Shown here in pieces: positions 52,563 to 60,547 of a stretch of DNA of 64,000 nt; positions within the stretch are counted from its first letter, which is position 1; each line of letters begins with the position of its first letter. Under the pieces are notes generated by a model. That model saw only the letters and a list, made by a program, of their open reading frames with translations, had not been told where the DNA came from and made no database searches. The translations under genes and the position numbers were made by a program. This DNA is from Streptomyces olivochromogenes (lineage in GTDB: Bacteria > Actinomycetota > Actinomycetes > Streptomycetales > Streptomycetaceae). The stretch is from contig NZ_KQ948459.1 in the NCBI RefSeq assembly GCF_001514115.1, forward strand, positions 1-64,000. Reading direction: 5' to 3'.

Positions 52563-53471
52563 ATGCAGATGAACACTCCGCCACGGAGCACGATTCGACT
52601 GACGCGCCGGGGCCGGGTCGCCCTCATCGCGACCGGAGCCGTCGTGGCGGCCACCGCCGTGACGGTGCCGCTGCTCACCCTGACCACGGAGCACGAGGAG
52701 ACACGGCCCACGTCCCTCGTCATCCCGGAGGGCTGGCGCACCGGCCAGGTCTACGAGGCTGTCGACAAGGCCCTCGCGCTGCCCCTGGGATCCACGAAGA
52801 AGTCCCTGGCCAAGGTCAACCTCAAGTTGCCCACCTACGCGGAGGGCAACCCGGAGGGCTACCTCTACCCGGCGACGTACCCCCTCGACAAGACGGCGAC
52901 CCCCGAGGCCCTGCTGACGCTCATGGTCAACACCGCGAACAAGAAGTTCAGCGGCAGCCCCATCACCGCGGGCGCCCAGCGCAACGCGATGAACCTCTAT
53001 CAGGTGATCACCATCGCGAGCATCATCCAGGCCGAGACCTCCACCAAGGCCGACATGGGCAAGGTGGCCCGGGTCATCTTCAACCGCCTGGAGCGGGGCA
53101 TGCCGCTGCAGATGGACGCGACCCTCAACTACGCGCTGAACCGCTTCACGCCGACCACGACCACGAACGACACGAAGCTCGAGAGCCCCTACAACTCGTA
53201 CCAGCGCATGGGGCTGCCGCCCACGCCGATCTCCAACCCCGGCCAAGCCGCGATGCGTGCCGCGATCAACCCCACCCCGGGCAACTGGCTGTACTTCGTC
53301 ACGGTCAAGCCGGGCGACACCCGGTTCACGGCCAGCTACGAGGAGCAGCAGAGGAACGTCGCCGAATTCAACCGGCTCCGGAGGAGTGCCTCACCCTCGA
53401 CCTCGCACTCACCCTCGAACCGGCTTTCGACTCCGGTTCCGGGCTCGCCGTCCGCCTCGGCCCCGAGCTGA
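52563..53471 (+). CDS. Secreted endolytic transglycosylase, MltG-like
   Basis: The 302-residue protein has an N-terminal membrane anchor (RVALIATGAVVAATAVTVPLLTL), a short LysM-like start (SLVIPEGWRTGQVYEAVDKA) and the YceG/MltG core with catalytic glutamate in ITIASIIQAETS, NRLERGMPLQMDATLNYAL, SPYNSYQRMGLPPTPISNPG and NWLYFVTVKPGDTRF. These enzymes cut nascent peptidoglycan. The tail is Ser/Pro-rich. It lies 43 bases after the ABC exporter on the same strand. It is likely a second copy beside the cell-division mltG found elsewhere in actinomycetes. Confidence 0.88.
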   Translation: MQMNTPPRSTIRLTRRGRVALIATGAVVAATAVTVPLLTLTTEHEETRPTSLVIPEGWRTGQVYEAVDKALALPLGSTKKSLAKVNLKLPTYAEGNPEGYLYPATYPLDKTATPEALLTLMVNTANKKFSGSPITAGAQRNAMNLYQVITIASIIQAETSTKADMGKVARVIFNRLERGMPLQMDATLNYALNRFTPTTTTNDTKLESPYNSYQRMGLPPTPISNPGQAAMRAAINPTPGNWLYFVTVKPGDTRFTASYEEQQRNVAEFNRLRRSASPSTSHSPSNRLSTPVPGSPSASAPS

Positions 53472-53526
53472 GGCCCGCTGCCCGTTGCGACACCGCCCAC
53501 GAGGTCTCCGAGCCGGCCACGGGGCG

Positions 53527-54624
53527 TCAGGCGTCTACGGTCACTCCCGCCAGCAATCGCCTGATGTCCCGTACCGCCGCGCGTCCGGCCCGGTTGGCGC
53601 CGATCGTGCTGGCGGAAGGCCCGTACCCGACCAGATGGATCCGGGGATCGGCGAGCGCGCGCGTCCCCTCCACGCGGATGCCGCCGCCCGGCCTACGCAG
53701 CCGCAGCGGCGTCAGATGATCGAGGGCGGCGCGGAAACCGGTCGCCCACAGGATGACGTCCGCGTCGACGTGACGGCCGTCCGCCCACTCGACACCGTCC
53801 GGGGCGATCCGGTCGAACATCGGCTGCCGGTCCAGCACGCCGTCGGCCAGCGCCTGCCGGATCGCGTCGTTCAGCGGCAGCCCCGTCACCGACACGACAC
53901 TCTTGGGCGGCAGCCCCTGCCGGACCCGTTCCTCCACGAGCGCGACGGCCGCGCGTCCCACGTCCTCGGTGAAGGGTCCCTCACGGAAGACGGGCGGCCG
54001 CCGTGTCACCCAGGTGGTCGAGGCCGCGTACGGGGCGATCTCCATCAGATGCTGGGTGCCGGACGCGCCGCCGCCCACGACGACCACCCGCTGCCCGGCG
54101 AACTCCTCGGGCCCCGGGTACTGCGCCGTGTGCAACTGCCGCCCCCGGAAGGTCTCCTGGCCCGGATAGCGCGGCCAGAACGGCCGGTCCCAGGTGCCCG
54201 TGGCATTGATCAGCGCCCGCGTCGACCACGTACCGTCGGAGGACTCGACCAGCAGTCGCCCGCCGGCACCCTCCCGTACGGCCCGCACGTCCACCGGCCG
54301 CCTCACCCGCAGGTCGAAGGTGCGCTCGTAGGTGTCGAAGTACTCCGCGATCACCTCGGAGGACGGCCGCGCCGGGTCGGCGCCCTCCAGCTCCATACCG
54401 GGCAGGGAGTGCATCCCGTGCACCTTGCCGTACGTCAGCGACGGCCACCGGAACTGCCAGGCGCCGCCCGGTCGCGGTGCGTGATCCAGCACCACGAAGT
54501 CCCGTTCCGGCTCGAAACCGCTGCGCCGCAGGTGATAGGCGCTGGACAGTCCTGCCTGCCCAGCGCCTATGACGACGACATCGACCTCACGGACTTCACG
54601 CGCCTGCGCCCCGATGTTGTTCAC
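53527..54624 (-). CDS. FAD/NADPH-dependent flavin monooxygenase-like protein
   Basis: The 365-residue oxidoreductase has an N-terminal FAD motif VVVIGAGQAGLSSAYHL (GxGxxG) and the NADP motif VVVVGGGASGTQH near 205, with ATGF and TGTW motifs. It resembles YczP/CzcO and flavin-containing monooxygenases. The substrate is unknown. GTG 54624 fits the family start. It ends at 53527 against the convergent MltG gene and lies 110 bases after ssuA on the same strand, so it may share the sulfonate regulon. Confidence 0.87.
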   Translation of the reverse strand: MNNIGAQAREVREVDVVVIGAGQAGLSSAYHLRRSGFEPERDFVVLDHAPRPGGAWQFRWPSLTYGKVHGMHSLPGMELEGADPARPSSEVIAEYFDTYERTFDLRVRRPVDVRAVREGAGGRLLVESSDGTWSTRALINATGTWDRPFWPRYPGQETFRGRQLHTAQYPGPEEFAGQRVVVVGGGASGTQHLMEIAPYAASTTWVTRRPPVFREGPFTEDVGRAAVALVEERVRQGLPPKSVVSVTGLPLNDAIRQALADGVLDRQPMFDRIAPDGVEWADGRHVDADVILWATGFRAALDHLTPLRLRRPGGGIRVEGTRALADPRIHLVGYGPSASTIGANRAGRAAVRDIRRLLAGVTVDA

Positions 54625-54734
54625 GCTTCCACCAACTCGACCGGGGCGCGGGATCTTCCCGGACGGCGACGCCTGTGAGCCACCCGACGCGCGACCTGTC
54701 GGCAGGGAACCGCGGGAACCGGGAGGGACGGTCC

Positions 54735-55763
54735 TCAGGAGTCCTTGTAGACGCGGGGCGTGGTGGTGGAGGGGGGCAGACCGCCGTTGAAACGCGTGTC
54801 CACGAAGGCGGCGAAGTCGACCTTGCCCGGAATCAGCTTCAGCTCGGTGAAGGTGTCCGCGATCTGTTGCTCCGACGCGATGAGCGGCTTGTCGACGGCG
54901 ACCGCGATCCGGCTGGCGTTGGTGCGCTTCACCGAGGCGAGCGCCACCTCGTACGGCAGACCGGTGTCCTTCGCCCACACCTTGGCCCAGGCGTCCGGAT
55001 GCCGGTACACCCAGTCCTGGGCACGCCGCAGCCGCTCCAGGTAGTCCTTGACGGCCGCGGCCTTCTTGGTGTCCTTCAGCGCACTCGGCGCCGCCACCTG
55101 GAAGCTGAGCCCGTTGACGACGCCGTCCCCGTCGGCCAGGATCCGGCCCTGCTTGGCATTGAGGACCTGCGAGGTGTACGGGTCCCACACCGCCCACGCG
55201 TCCACCTTGCCGCCGGTGAACGCGGCGAGCGCGTCGGCGGGCTGCAGATACTTGACCTTCACATCGCTCAGTTTCAGACCGGCCTTCTTGAGCGAGGCGA
55301 TCAGCTGGAAGTGCGCGGACGAACCCTGCGCCACGGCGATGGACCTGCCCTTGAGCTCCTCGGGCTTTTGCAGCGACGAGTTCTTCGGTACGAGGATGGC
55401 CTCACCCTTGGACGTACCGTGCCAGGCGGCCACCACCGAGACCTTCGAGCCCGCGCCGGCCGCGAAGACGGGCGGGGTGTTGCCGACGCCGCCGATGTCG
55501 ACGGCCTTGGCGTTGACCGCTTCCAGGAGGGGCGGCCCGGATGTGAACGTCGACCACTTGATCTTGTAGTTGAGGTTCTTGAGTTCTCCGGCGGCCCGCA
55601 GCACCGCCTCGGAACCGCCCTTCTGGTCACCGACGTTGAGCGTGAGGGAACCCTTGCCGTCGGTTCCGGCACCTGCGGTGTCGGCGGCCGAGTTCCCGCC
55701 GCAGGCGGCCAGAAGCAGGGTCAGAGGGAGGAGGAGAGCGGCGGGGACGAGGTGTCGGCGCAT
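54735..55763 (-). CDS. ssuA: Aliphatic sulfonate ABC transporter, substrate-binding lipoprotein
   Basis: The 342-residue lipoprotein has a lipobox (LLLAACGG) and the NMT1/SsuA periplasmic-binding fold: NVGDQKGGSEAVLRAAGEL, SGPPLLEAVNAKAVDIGGVGNTPPVFAA, KGEAILVPKNSSLQKPEELKGRSIAVAQGSSAHF and KVDAWAVWDPYTS. It captures aliphatic sulfonates or taurine-like molecules for the SsuBC complex. ATG 55763. A pentamer-repeat spacer separates it from ssuB. The substrate assignment is by family similarity. Confidence 0.9.
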   Translation of the reverse strand: MRRHLVPAALLLPLTLLLAACGGNSAADTAGAGTDGKGSLTLNVGDQKGGSEAVLRAAGELKNLNYKIKWSTFTSGPPLLEAVNAKAVDIGGVGNTPPVFAAGAGSKVSVVAAWHGTSKGEAILVPKNSSLQKPEELKGRSIAVAQGSSAHFQLIASLKKAGLKLSDVKVKYLQPADALAAFTGGKVDAWAVWDPYTSQVLNAKQGRILADGDGVVNGLSFQVAAPSALKDTKKAAAVKDYLERLRRAQDWVYRHPDAWAKVWAKDTGLPYEVALASVKRTNASRIAVAVDKPLIASEQQIADTFTELKLIPGKVDFAAFVDTRFNGGLPPSTTTPRVYKDS

Positions 55764-55784
55764 GGCGATTCCGTTCGATTGGTT

Positions 55785-55879
55785 CAGGTGAGCTGAGGTG
55801 AGGTGTGAGGTGAAGTGAGCTGAGGTGAGGTGAGGTGAGGTGTGAAGTGAGCTGAGGTGACGGTGCAGTGAGGGTGAGG
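55785..55879. repeat. Pentamer repeats GAGGT/GAGCT/GAAGT between ssuB and ssuA
   Basis: About 95 bases are made almost entirely of 5-base units such as GAGGT, GAGCT and GAAGT, with a 27-32-base higher period (GTGAGCTGAGGTGAGGTG recurs). On the coding strand the mRNA is therefore C/U/A-rich with few pairing partners. It lies just before the ssuA start region. Slippage origin is likely; an effect on ssuA expression is possible. Confidence 0.75.
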
Positions 55880-55914
55880 CGATGGCGAAGGGGGACTGGT
55901 GGGGGAGGAGGAGC

Positions 55915-56706
55915 TCAGGCGACGGTGTCCACGCCCAGGCGCTCCAGGAGGCCGGCACGCAGTTCGGCGAAGCGGGGGTCGGCGATGTCGCGCGGGCGGT
56001 CCAGGTCGACCTGGGTCTCGTAGGCGATGACACCGCCGTCCATGACGAGGACCCGGTCGGCGAGCAGTACGGCCTCCTCGACGTCGTGCGTGACCAGCAG
56101 CACGGCACAGCCGCGGCGCCGCCACAGTTCGCCGACCAGCCGCTGTGCCTTGATGCGGGTGAGGGCGTCCAGCGCGCCGAACGGCTCGTCGAGCAGCAGT
56201 AGATCGGGTTCGCGGACCAACGCACGGGCCAGTGAGGCACGTTGGGCCTCGCCGCCGGAGAGAGTCTTGGGCCAGGCGTTGGCGCGGTGAGTGAGTCCGA
56301 CCTCCGTCAACGCCTGCTCGGCGGCCGCGCGTTCGGGCTTGCCGGGCAGCCCCAGCAGGACGTTGCGCCAGACCTTCTTCCACGGCATCAGCCGGGGTGC
56401 CTGGAACGCGACGGCCTTGCGCCGCGGGACGAGCACGGTGCCCTCGATGTCACGGTCGAGCCCGGCGAGGATGCGCAGCAGTGTGGACTTGCCGCAGCCG
56501 CTGCGGCCGAGCAGGGCCACGAACTCGCCCGGACGTACGTCGAGTTGGAGGTCGTCGATGACGGCGCGCCCGTCGAAGGAGCGGGTGAGTCCCTGCACGC
56601 GTACGGCGGAGGCCCGGGTGGTCGGGTGTGGCCGGCCGGTCGCGGTCGTCTGCTGGGCGGTGGCGCCCTTCTGGAGGGTCACCGGCCCGTGAACGTCGGT
56701 CGCCAT
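55915..56706 (-). CDS. ssuB: Sulfonate ABC transporter, ATP-binding protein
   Basis: The 263-residue ATPase has Walker A LLGRSGCGKSTLLRIL, Q-loop VAFQAPRLMPW, signature LSGGEAQRASLARAL, Walker B LLLLDEPFGALD and H-loop VTHDVEEAV. It powers the SsuC permease. Its start overlaps the ssuC coding end by 28 bases, showing translational coupling. Confidence 0.93.
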   Translation of the reverse strand: MATDVHGPVTLQKGATAQQTTATGRPHPTTRASAVRVQGLTRSFDGRAVIDDLQLDVRPGEFVALLGRSGCGKSTLLRILAGLDRDIEGTVLVPRRKAVAFQAPRLMPWKKVWRNVLLGLPGKPERAAAEQALTEVGLTHRANAWPKTLSGGEAQRASLARALVREPDLLLLDEPFGALDALTRIKAQRLVGELWRRRGCAVLLVTHDVEEAVLLADRVLVMDGGVIAYETQVDLDRPRDIADPRFAELRAGLLERLGVDTVA

Positions 56707-57566
56707 TGCAGCAGCAGCCTTTCGAGGGAACGGACGATGAAGTCGGCGAGCAGGCCGAGGAAGGCGTAGACGATCAGGCAGACCACGATCACATCGGTCC
56801 GCAGGAAGTCACGGGCCTGCACCATGAGGAAACCGATCCCGGCGTCCGCGTTGATCTGCTCGGCGAAGACGAGCGCGAGCCAGGCGATACCGAGGGAGTA
56901 GCGAAGCCCGGTCATCGCCCCGGGCAGCGCGCCCGGCAGCACGACATGCCGCACGAGCCCCCACCGCGAGAGTCCGAGGGACTCCCCGGCCTCGATGAGC
57001 TGGGAATCGACGCCGCGGATACCGGCGTACACGTTCAGATAGAGGGGGAAGGACACCCCCAGCGTGATGATCGCGATCTTCGGGGCCTCGCCGATCCCGA
57101 ACCAGATGATGAACAGCGGGATCAGTCCCACGAAGGGCACCGTCCGCAGCATCTGGACGCTCGCGTCGACGAGGTCTTCGCCGATTTGGAAGAGCCCGGA
57201 GACGAGGGCGAGTCCGGTACCGACGAGGGTTCCGAGCAACAACCCCACCGCGACGCGCTGCAAGGAGACGCCCATCGCGTTGGGCAGCGAACCGTCGGCG
57301 ATCAGATTGCCGCCGACCCGTGCGATGGTGCCCGGCGAGGCGAGGATGTCGGGGCTCAACACCCCAGTGCTGCTGAGGAGTTGCCACAGCGCGAGCAGCA
57401 GGAGCGGGCCGGAGGTGCGGCGCAGCCAACGGGGTACGCGGGTGCGACGGGTGGAGAGGGGGACGATCGGGACGAGGTCGGGTGGCGCCGGCTGGGCCGC
57501 ACCACTCTTGGATATATCCGATATATCGGGCTCGGAGGGGCCGGGCGGGGCATGGCTGATGCTCAT
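56679..57566 (-). CDS. ssuC: Sulfonate ABC transporter, permease
   Basis: The 295-residue permease has about six helices and the EAA loop region EAGESLGLSRWGLVRHVVLPGALPG. It is first in the ssuC-ssuB-ssuA operon, 132 bases after the leader peptide stop. ATG 57566 has GGAG six bases upstream. With SsuB and SsuA it imports sulfonates as a sulfur source. No ssuD monooxygenase gene lies in the window; the flavin monooxygenase at 53527 is a different family. Confidence 0.92.
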   Translation of the reverse strand: MSISHAPPGPSEPDISDISKSGAAQPAPPDLVPIVPLSTRRTRVPRWLRRTSGPLLLLALWQLLSSTGVLSPDILASPGTIARVGGNLIADGSLPNAMGVSLQRVAVGLLLGTLVGTGLALVSGLFQIGEDLVDASVQMLRTVPFVGLIPLFIIWFGIGEAPKIAIITLGVSFPLYLNVYAGIRGVDSQLIEAGESLGLSRWGLVRHVVLPGALPGAMTGLRYSLGIAWLALVFAEQINADAGIGFLMVQARDFLRTDVIVVCLIVYAFLGLLADFIVRSLERLLLQWRPTFTGR

Positions 57567-57625
57567 GAGTGCTCCACGGGGAGGAGAGCGGCCGAAGAGG
57601 AATACGCCATGGCTCCGCCGCGTCA

Positions 57626-57644
57626 GCGGCTCAGGCAGAGCCGC
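57626..57644 (-). promoter_or_regulatory. Hairpin between the leader peptide and ssuC
   Basis: GCGGCTC (57626-57632) pairs perfectly with GAGCCGC (57638-57644) around a 5-nt loop. A further GGCTCCGCCGCG segment nearby (57611-57622) could pair with it in a competing fold. This sits between the leader stop and ssuC and could be the attenuator hairpin, or a ribosome-blocking structure. Confidence 0.4.
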
Positions 57645-57698
57645 GACGTGCGGGTGGAGCGGAGCGAGGGCGTGGTGGAACGGGGGAGTGAAAGGGCG

Positions 57699-57767
57699 TC
57701 AGTGGCCGCGGCGACACGCGGCGGAGGCCACCCGCAGCAGGTCGATGTGACCGCGCGTGGTGAGCAT
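57699..57767 (-). CDS. Short cysteine-containing leader peptide before ssuCBA
   Basis: A 22-codon frame from ATG 57767 (27 codons from ATG 57782) ends with ...HIDLLRVASAACRRGH. The segment HIDLLRVASAACRR, with a Cys near the end, has the form of the actinomycete leader peptides found before sulfur and cysteine genes. The stop is 132 bases before ssuC. The inferred mechanism is cysteine-level attenuation: ribosome stalling at the Cys codon would affect downstream hairpins. It is too short for normal gene callers. Confidence 0.7.
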   Translation of the reverse strand: MLTTRGHIDLLRVASAACRRGH

Positions 57768-57925
57768 GGCTGAACGCAACATGCCGGTGAAAGTAGCCAG
57801 ATGGGCCATGCCCGGTCAATGGTGTCTCGCGGAATGGAACGCGTCTACAGCGGAATGGGACGCGTGTACAAGGGTGCGGGCTGTCGGTCGTGTGCGGAAA
57901 ACCGCGGGCGGGCGAGAATCGGATC

Positions 57926-58348
57926 ATGCCTGATGCCTTCAGCACCCGAGTCCTGAACGTCACCACCGGTTCGGCGGAGACGGTCGTCGACCTCACCCGC
58001 GACTGCGAGGCCTTCCTCCGAGAGGCGGCGGCGGGTCGCGACGGCCTCCTGAACATCTTCGTGCCCCACGCCACCGCCGGTGTCGCGATCATCGAAACCG
58101 GCGCCGGAAGCGACGACGACCTCCTCGCCGCGCTGCACTCCCTGCTCCCCGCGGACGACCGCTGGCAGCACCGCCACGGCAGCCCCGGGCACGGCCGTGA
58201 CCACGTACTCCCCGCCCTGGTCCCGCCCCACGCGACGCTTCCCGTGCTGGGCGGGAGGCTGGAACTGGGGACGTGGCAGTCGGTGTGCCTGGTGGACACG
58301 AACATCTCTAATGTCAACCGTCAGGTTCGACTGAGCTTCTTGGGCTGA
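57926..58348 (+). CDS. YjbQ/UPF0047 family protein
   Basis: The 140-residue YjbQ protein starts at ATG 57926 (MPDAFSTRVL). It has the core IFVPHATAGVAIIETGAGSDDDLL, HRHGSPGHGRDHVLPALVPPHATLPV and LGTWQSVCLVDTNISNVNRQVRLSFLG. Family members have been reported with thiamine phosphate synthase side activity. The real role is uncertain. It is divergent from the ssu operon leader. Confidence 0.88.
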   Translation: MPDAFSTRVLNVTTGSAETVVDLTRDCEAFLREAAAGRDGLLNIFVPHATAGVAIIETGAGSDDDLLAALHSLLPADDRWQHRHGSPGHGRDHVLPALVPPHATLPVLGGRLELGTWQSVCLVDTNISNVNRQVRLSFLG

Positions 58349-58439
58349 CCAAGACCGCTCGCGGAGGTCCTGCCGCCGATTCTCCGTACTCTGCGCGCTC
58401 GAACGGAGAGCAACCTGCACGGTGCGGACGTGAACGTGA

Positions 58440-59000
58440 GTCATAAGGCAGGTCGCCCGCCGCGTTCTGGCTGACCTGACAACGTCACCCCCAGCGGCGA
58501 GGCCGCCCGGCTGAACCGAGCGGGGGAACCGTCGCCTGCTGACCATCTGGCGATGATGTTCGGCAGGCCGGCGGGAGGTCGGCCATGGCAGCCGACCAGC
58601 CTGAAGAACATCCTCCTGTCGGAGGCCGCGCTGGGCTACTCGGCCGGAGGCCGTTCGGGACGCGCCACTCGAACCGCGACTACCCGCTGACAGGGATCCT
58701 GACGCGAGCCAATCGCGAACGACTGCGCTTCGATCGCGAGGCCGGGCTGCACGATTTAGCGGACGACGCCGCCCGGTTCCGCGAGCGGTATGCCGCCCTG
58801 GGATGGCAGCCGGCGGCCCTCGAGGCCGAACCTCAGTGCGCGCCCGGCATGGTCCGGCGGCCGACCGGTGAGACCGTCGCGGACCGTTGGTTCGGGGCGC
58901 CGGACGTACAGACCCGCAAGGAGATTCTGATCGACTTCGGTGTTCGGATGACCCTCTTCCCTGCCGGCGCACCGGTCCGCTGGGTGCCCAGGCCCTCGGC
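58440..59000 (+). pseudogene. Large serine recombinase remnant
   Basis: Pieces in three frames match a large serine recombinase. SGEAARLNRAGEPSPADHL and LKNILLSEAALGY (58493-58680) come from the recombinase domain. RERLRFDREAGLHDLADDAA, ETVADRWFGAPDVQTRKEILIDF and GVRMTLFPAGAP (58700-58980, another frame) come from the C-terminal helical part. The catalytic N-terminus and zinc ribbon are absent. It cannot be active. Confidence 0.6.
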
Positions 59001-59034
59001 ATGGTCGTGTGATGTCCGGTTCGTGATCACCCGA

Positions 59035-59320
59035 GGCCGAATAGTGCGAGCGGGCGTTTCGGGTCGCGGGAGTTGGCGCGCAATGCAGCGGCGATGTTGT
59101 GGGTGCAGGCGATGCTGGTGAAGGCCAGGAAGTAAATGGCCTGCGTACGTAGCGGCGGTGGAGGCGGCGGCATCCGGCGAGCCAGGCCCTGGTGCGCTCG
59201 ATGGTCCGGCAGTGGCGTCCCAGCCGCTCGGAGGACTCGATGCCTTTGTGGGCGATGCGATGTCGGATACCGCGGCCGCGTAACCACACCAGCGTCGGCG
59301 AACCCTCCGTGCGTCTCGCG
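59035..59320 (-). pseudogene. IS5-type transposase C-terminal remnant
   Basis: The minus strand encodes WLRGRGIRHRIAHKGIESS and ERLGRHCRTIERTRAWLAG (catalytic C-terminus of an IS5-family DDE transposase, with the E of RTIERT) and then, after a frameshift near 59150, YFLAFTSIACTHNIAAALRA. The N-terminal half is missing. Bases 59321-59531 show no gene. Confidence 0.6.
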
Positions 59321-59531
59321 TCGGACCGCCCACCACAGCCCACCGCGGTGATCAGCAACAGCGTGGCGACCGCGCCGCCGTGCGCCCTGATACGCGATCG
59401 CATCTGGGCGCTCCAGAATTTCTCCCAGCTGGTGCCGCCAGTGAGCTTGAGGGTCAGAGTGGGTGCGCGGGCCGCCTGATCGCGTCGACGCAGCAGCGAT
59501 CCAAGCCGGACAACGAAGCCGCGAGGCGCGC

Positions 59532-60416
59532 TCAGGCGGAGTGTGTGCGGCGGGAGTTGGCCCGCAGAAGGAGTGCGGCGCCGACTGCGGCGGCGAGGAG
59601 TACGCCGCCCGCGGCCCAGGCCAGCGTGCCGGTGCGGGATGTCCAGGCCGAGTGCTTTGCAGCTTGCTGAGCAGCGCAGGCTTTTCCGGGTGCGGCGGGG
59701 GCGATACGCAGACGGGCCCATGATTTGTCGGGACCGGCCTGGTCGGCGTCATGCCGGTGAACGACATAGAGGCCGGGTGCGGAGTCGCATCTGAGGGTGG
59801 TGGTGGCGGTCAGGACGGCTTTGGCTCCGCGCAGGACGGTGCGGTCGGTGAACGCGCGGGAGGTGAGGGTGATGTCACCGTCCGATCCCTCGTCGTAGTT
59901 GTCAGTGATCGTGATGCGGCTGCCGGCCCGGAAGGTCCGCACGTCCCATTCCGACTGGGGCCACGTGCTGTCGGGAGCCCAGCGTTCCTCCAGGCTGGGC
60001 GGGGGCAGTTTCTGGACCTTGTTCCGGCAGACGCGGCGTGCCGCCTCGTCGGAGGCTTCAACGCGTACACGTGCCCAACGGAACGGATGCTCCTCCGGGC
60101 CCACGTCTCCGGCGCCGTGCAGCAGGACCGGGTAGGTGCCGGGCCGGGTATCGCAGGCGACGGTCACGGTGGTGGTCAGCAGCGGATCCATCATCCGCAG
60201 CTTCCCTGCCCTGATGAACGCGGATGAAGTGATGGTCTCGGCGTAACTGGCCTCGCCGGACTTGGCGTTGACCGTCAGCGTGTCGCCGGGATGCACCGAC
60301 CGGACGCTTCCGAACGGGAGGGACGACTCGAGCGGGGAGGCCGAGGCCGACCCGGCTGCCAGAAAGGACAGCAGGAGAGGGAGCGCCGCCCACGCGGTCC
60401 TGCGGAGTCGGTCCAT
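59532..60416 (-). CDS. Secreted, C-terminally membrane-anchored protein
   Basis: The 294-residue protein has a Sec signal peptide (TAWAALPLLLSFLAAGSASA), a mature part that seems to hold two related Ig-like beta segments (HPGDTLTVNAKSGEASYAET and RAGSRITITDNYDEGSDGDI), each followed by a Cys-containing strand (VACDTRPGTYPVLLHG; LRCDSAPGLYVVHRHD), and a C-terminal helix (LAWAAGGVLLAAAVGAALLLRA) with a basic end. No sortase LPxTG is seen. It may be an adhesin or receptor-like surface protein. ATG 60416 has GGCGAGG upstream. It is divergent from the protease gene. Confidence 0.7.
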   Translation of the reverse strand: MDRLRRTAWAALPLLLSFLAAGSASASPLESSLPFGSVRSVHPGDTLTVNAKSGEASYAETITSSAFIRAGKLRMMDPLLTTTVTVACDTRPGTYPVLLHGAGDVGPEEHPFRWARVRVEASDEAARRVCRNKVQKLPPPSLEERWAPDSTWPQSEWDVRTFRAGSRITITDNYDEGSDGDITLTSRAFTDRTVLRGAKAVLTATTTLRCDSAPGLYVVHRHDADQAGPDKSWARLRIAPAAPGKACAAQQAAKHSAWTSRTGTLAWAAGGVLLAAAVGAALLLRANSRRTHSA

Positions 60417-60547
60417 CGCCTCGCCCATCTCTTATTTGACGACATGTCAGTTGTTACTCGATAGTACAGTGCAATCGAACATGCGTACGATCAAAGGGAG
60501 TTCGGGGGTCGCTCACCGTACGGCCCCCTACAAGACGGAAAGGCACC

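Noticed and set aside
55785..55879. CRISPR or coding tandem repeat
   Set aside because: The repeat is pentameric without spacers and lies in no credible frame.
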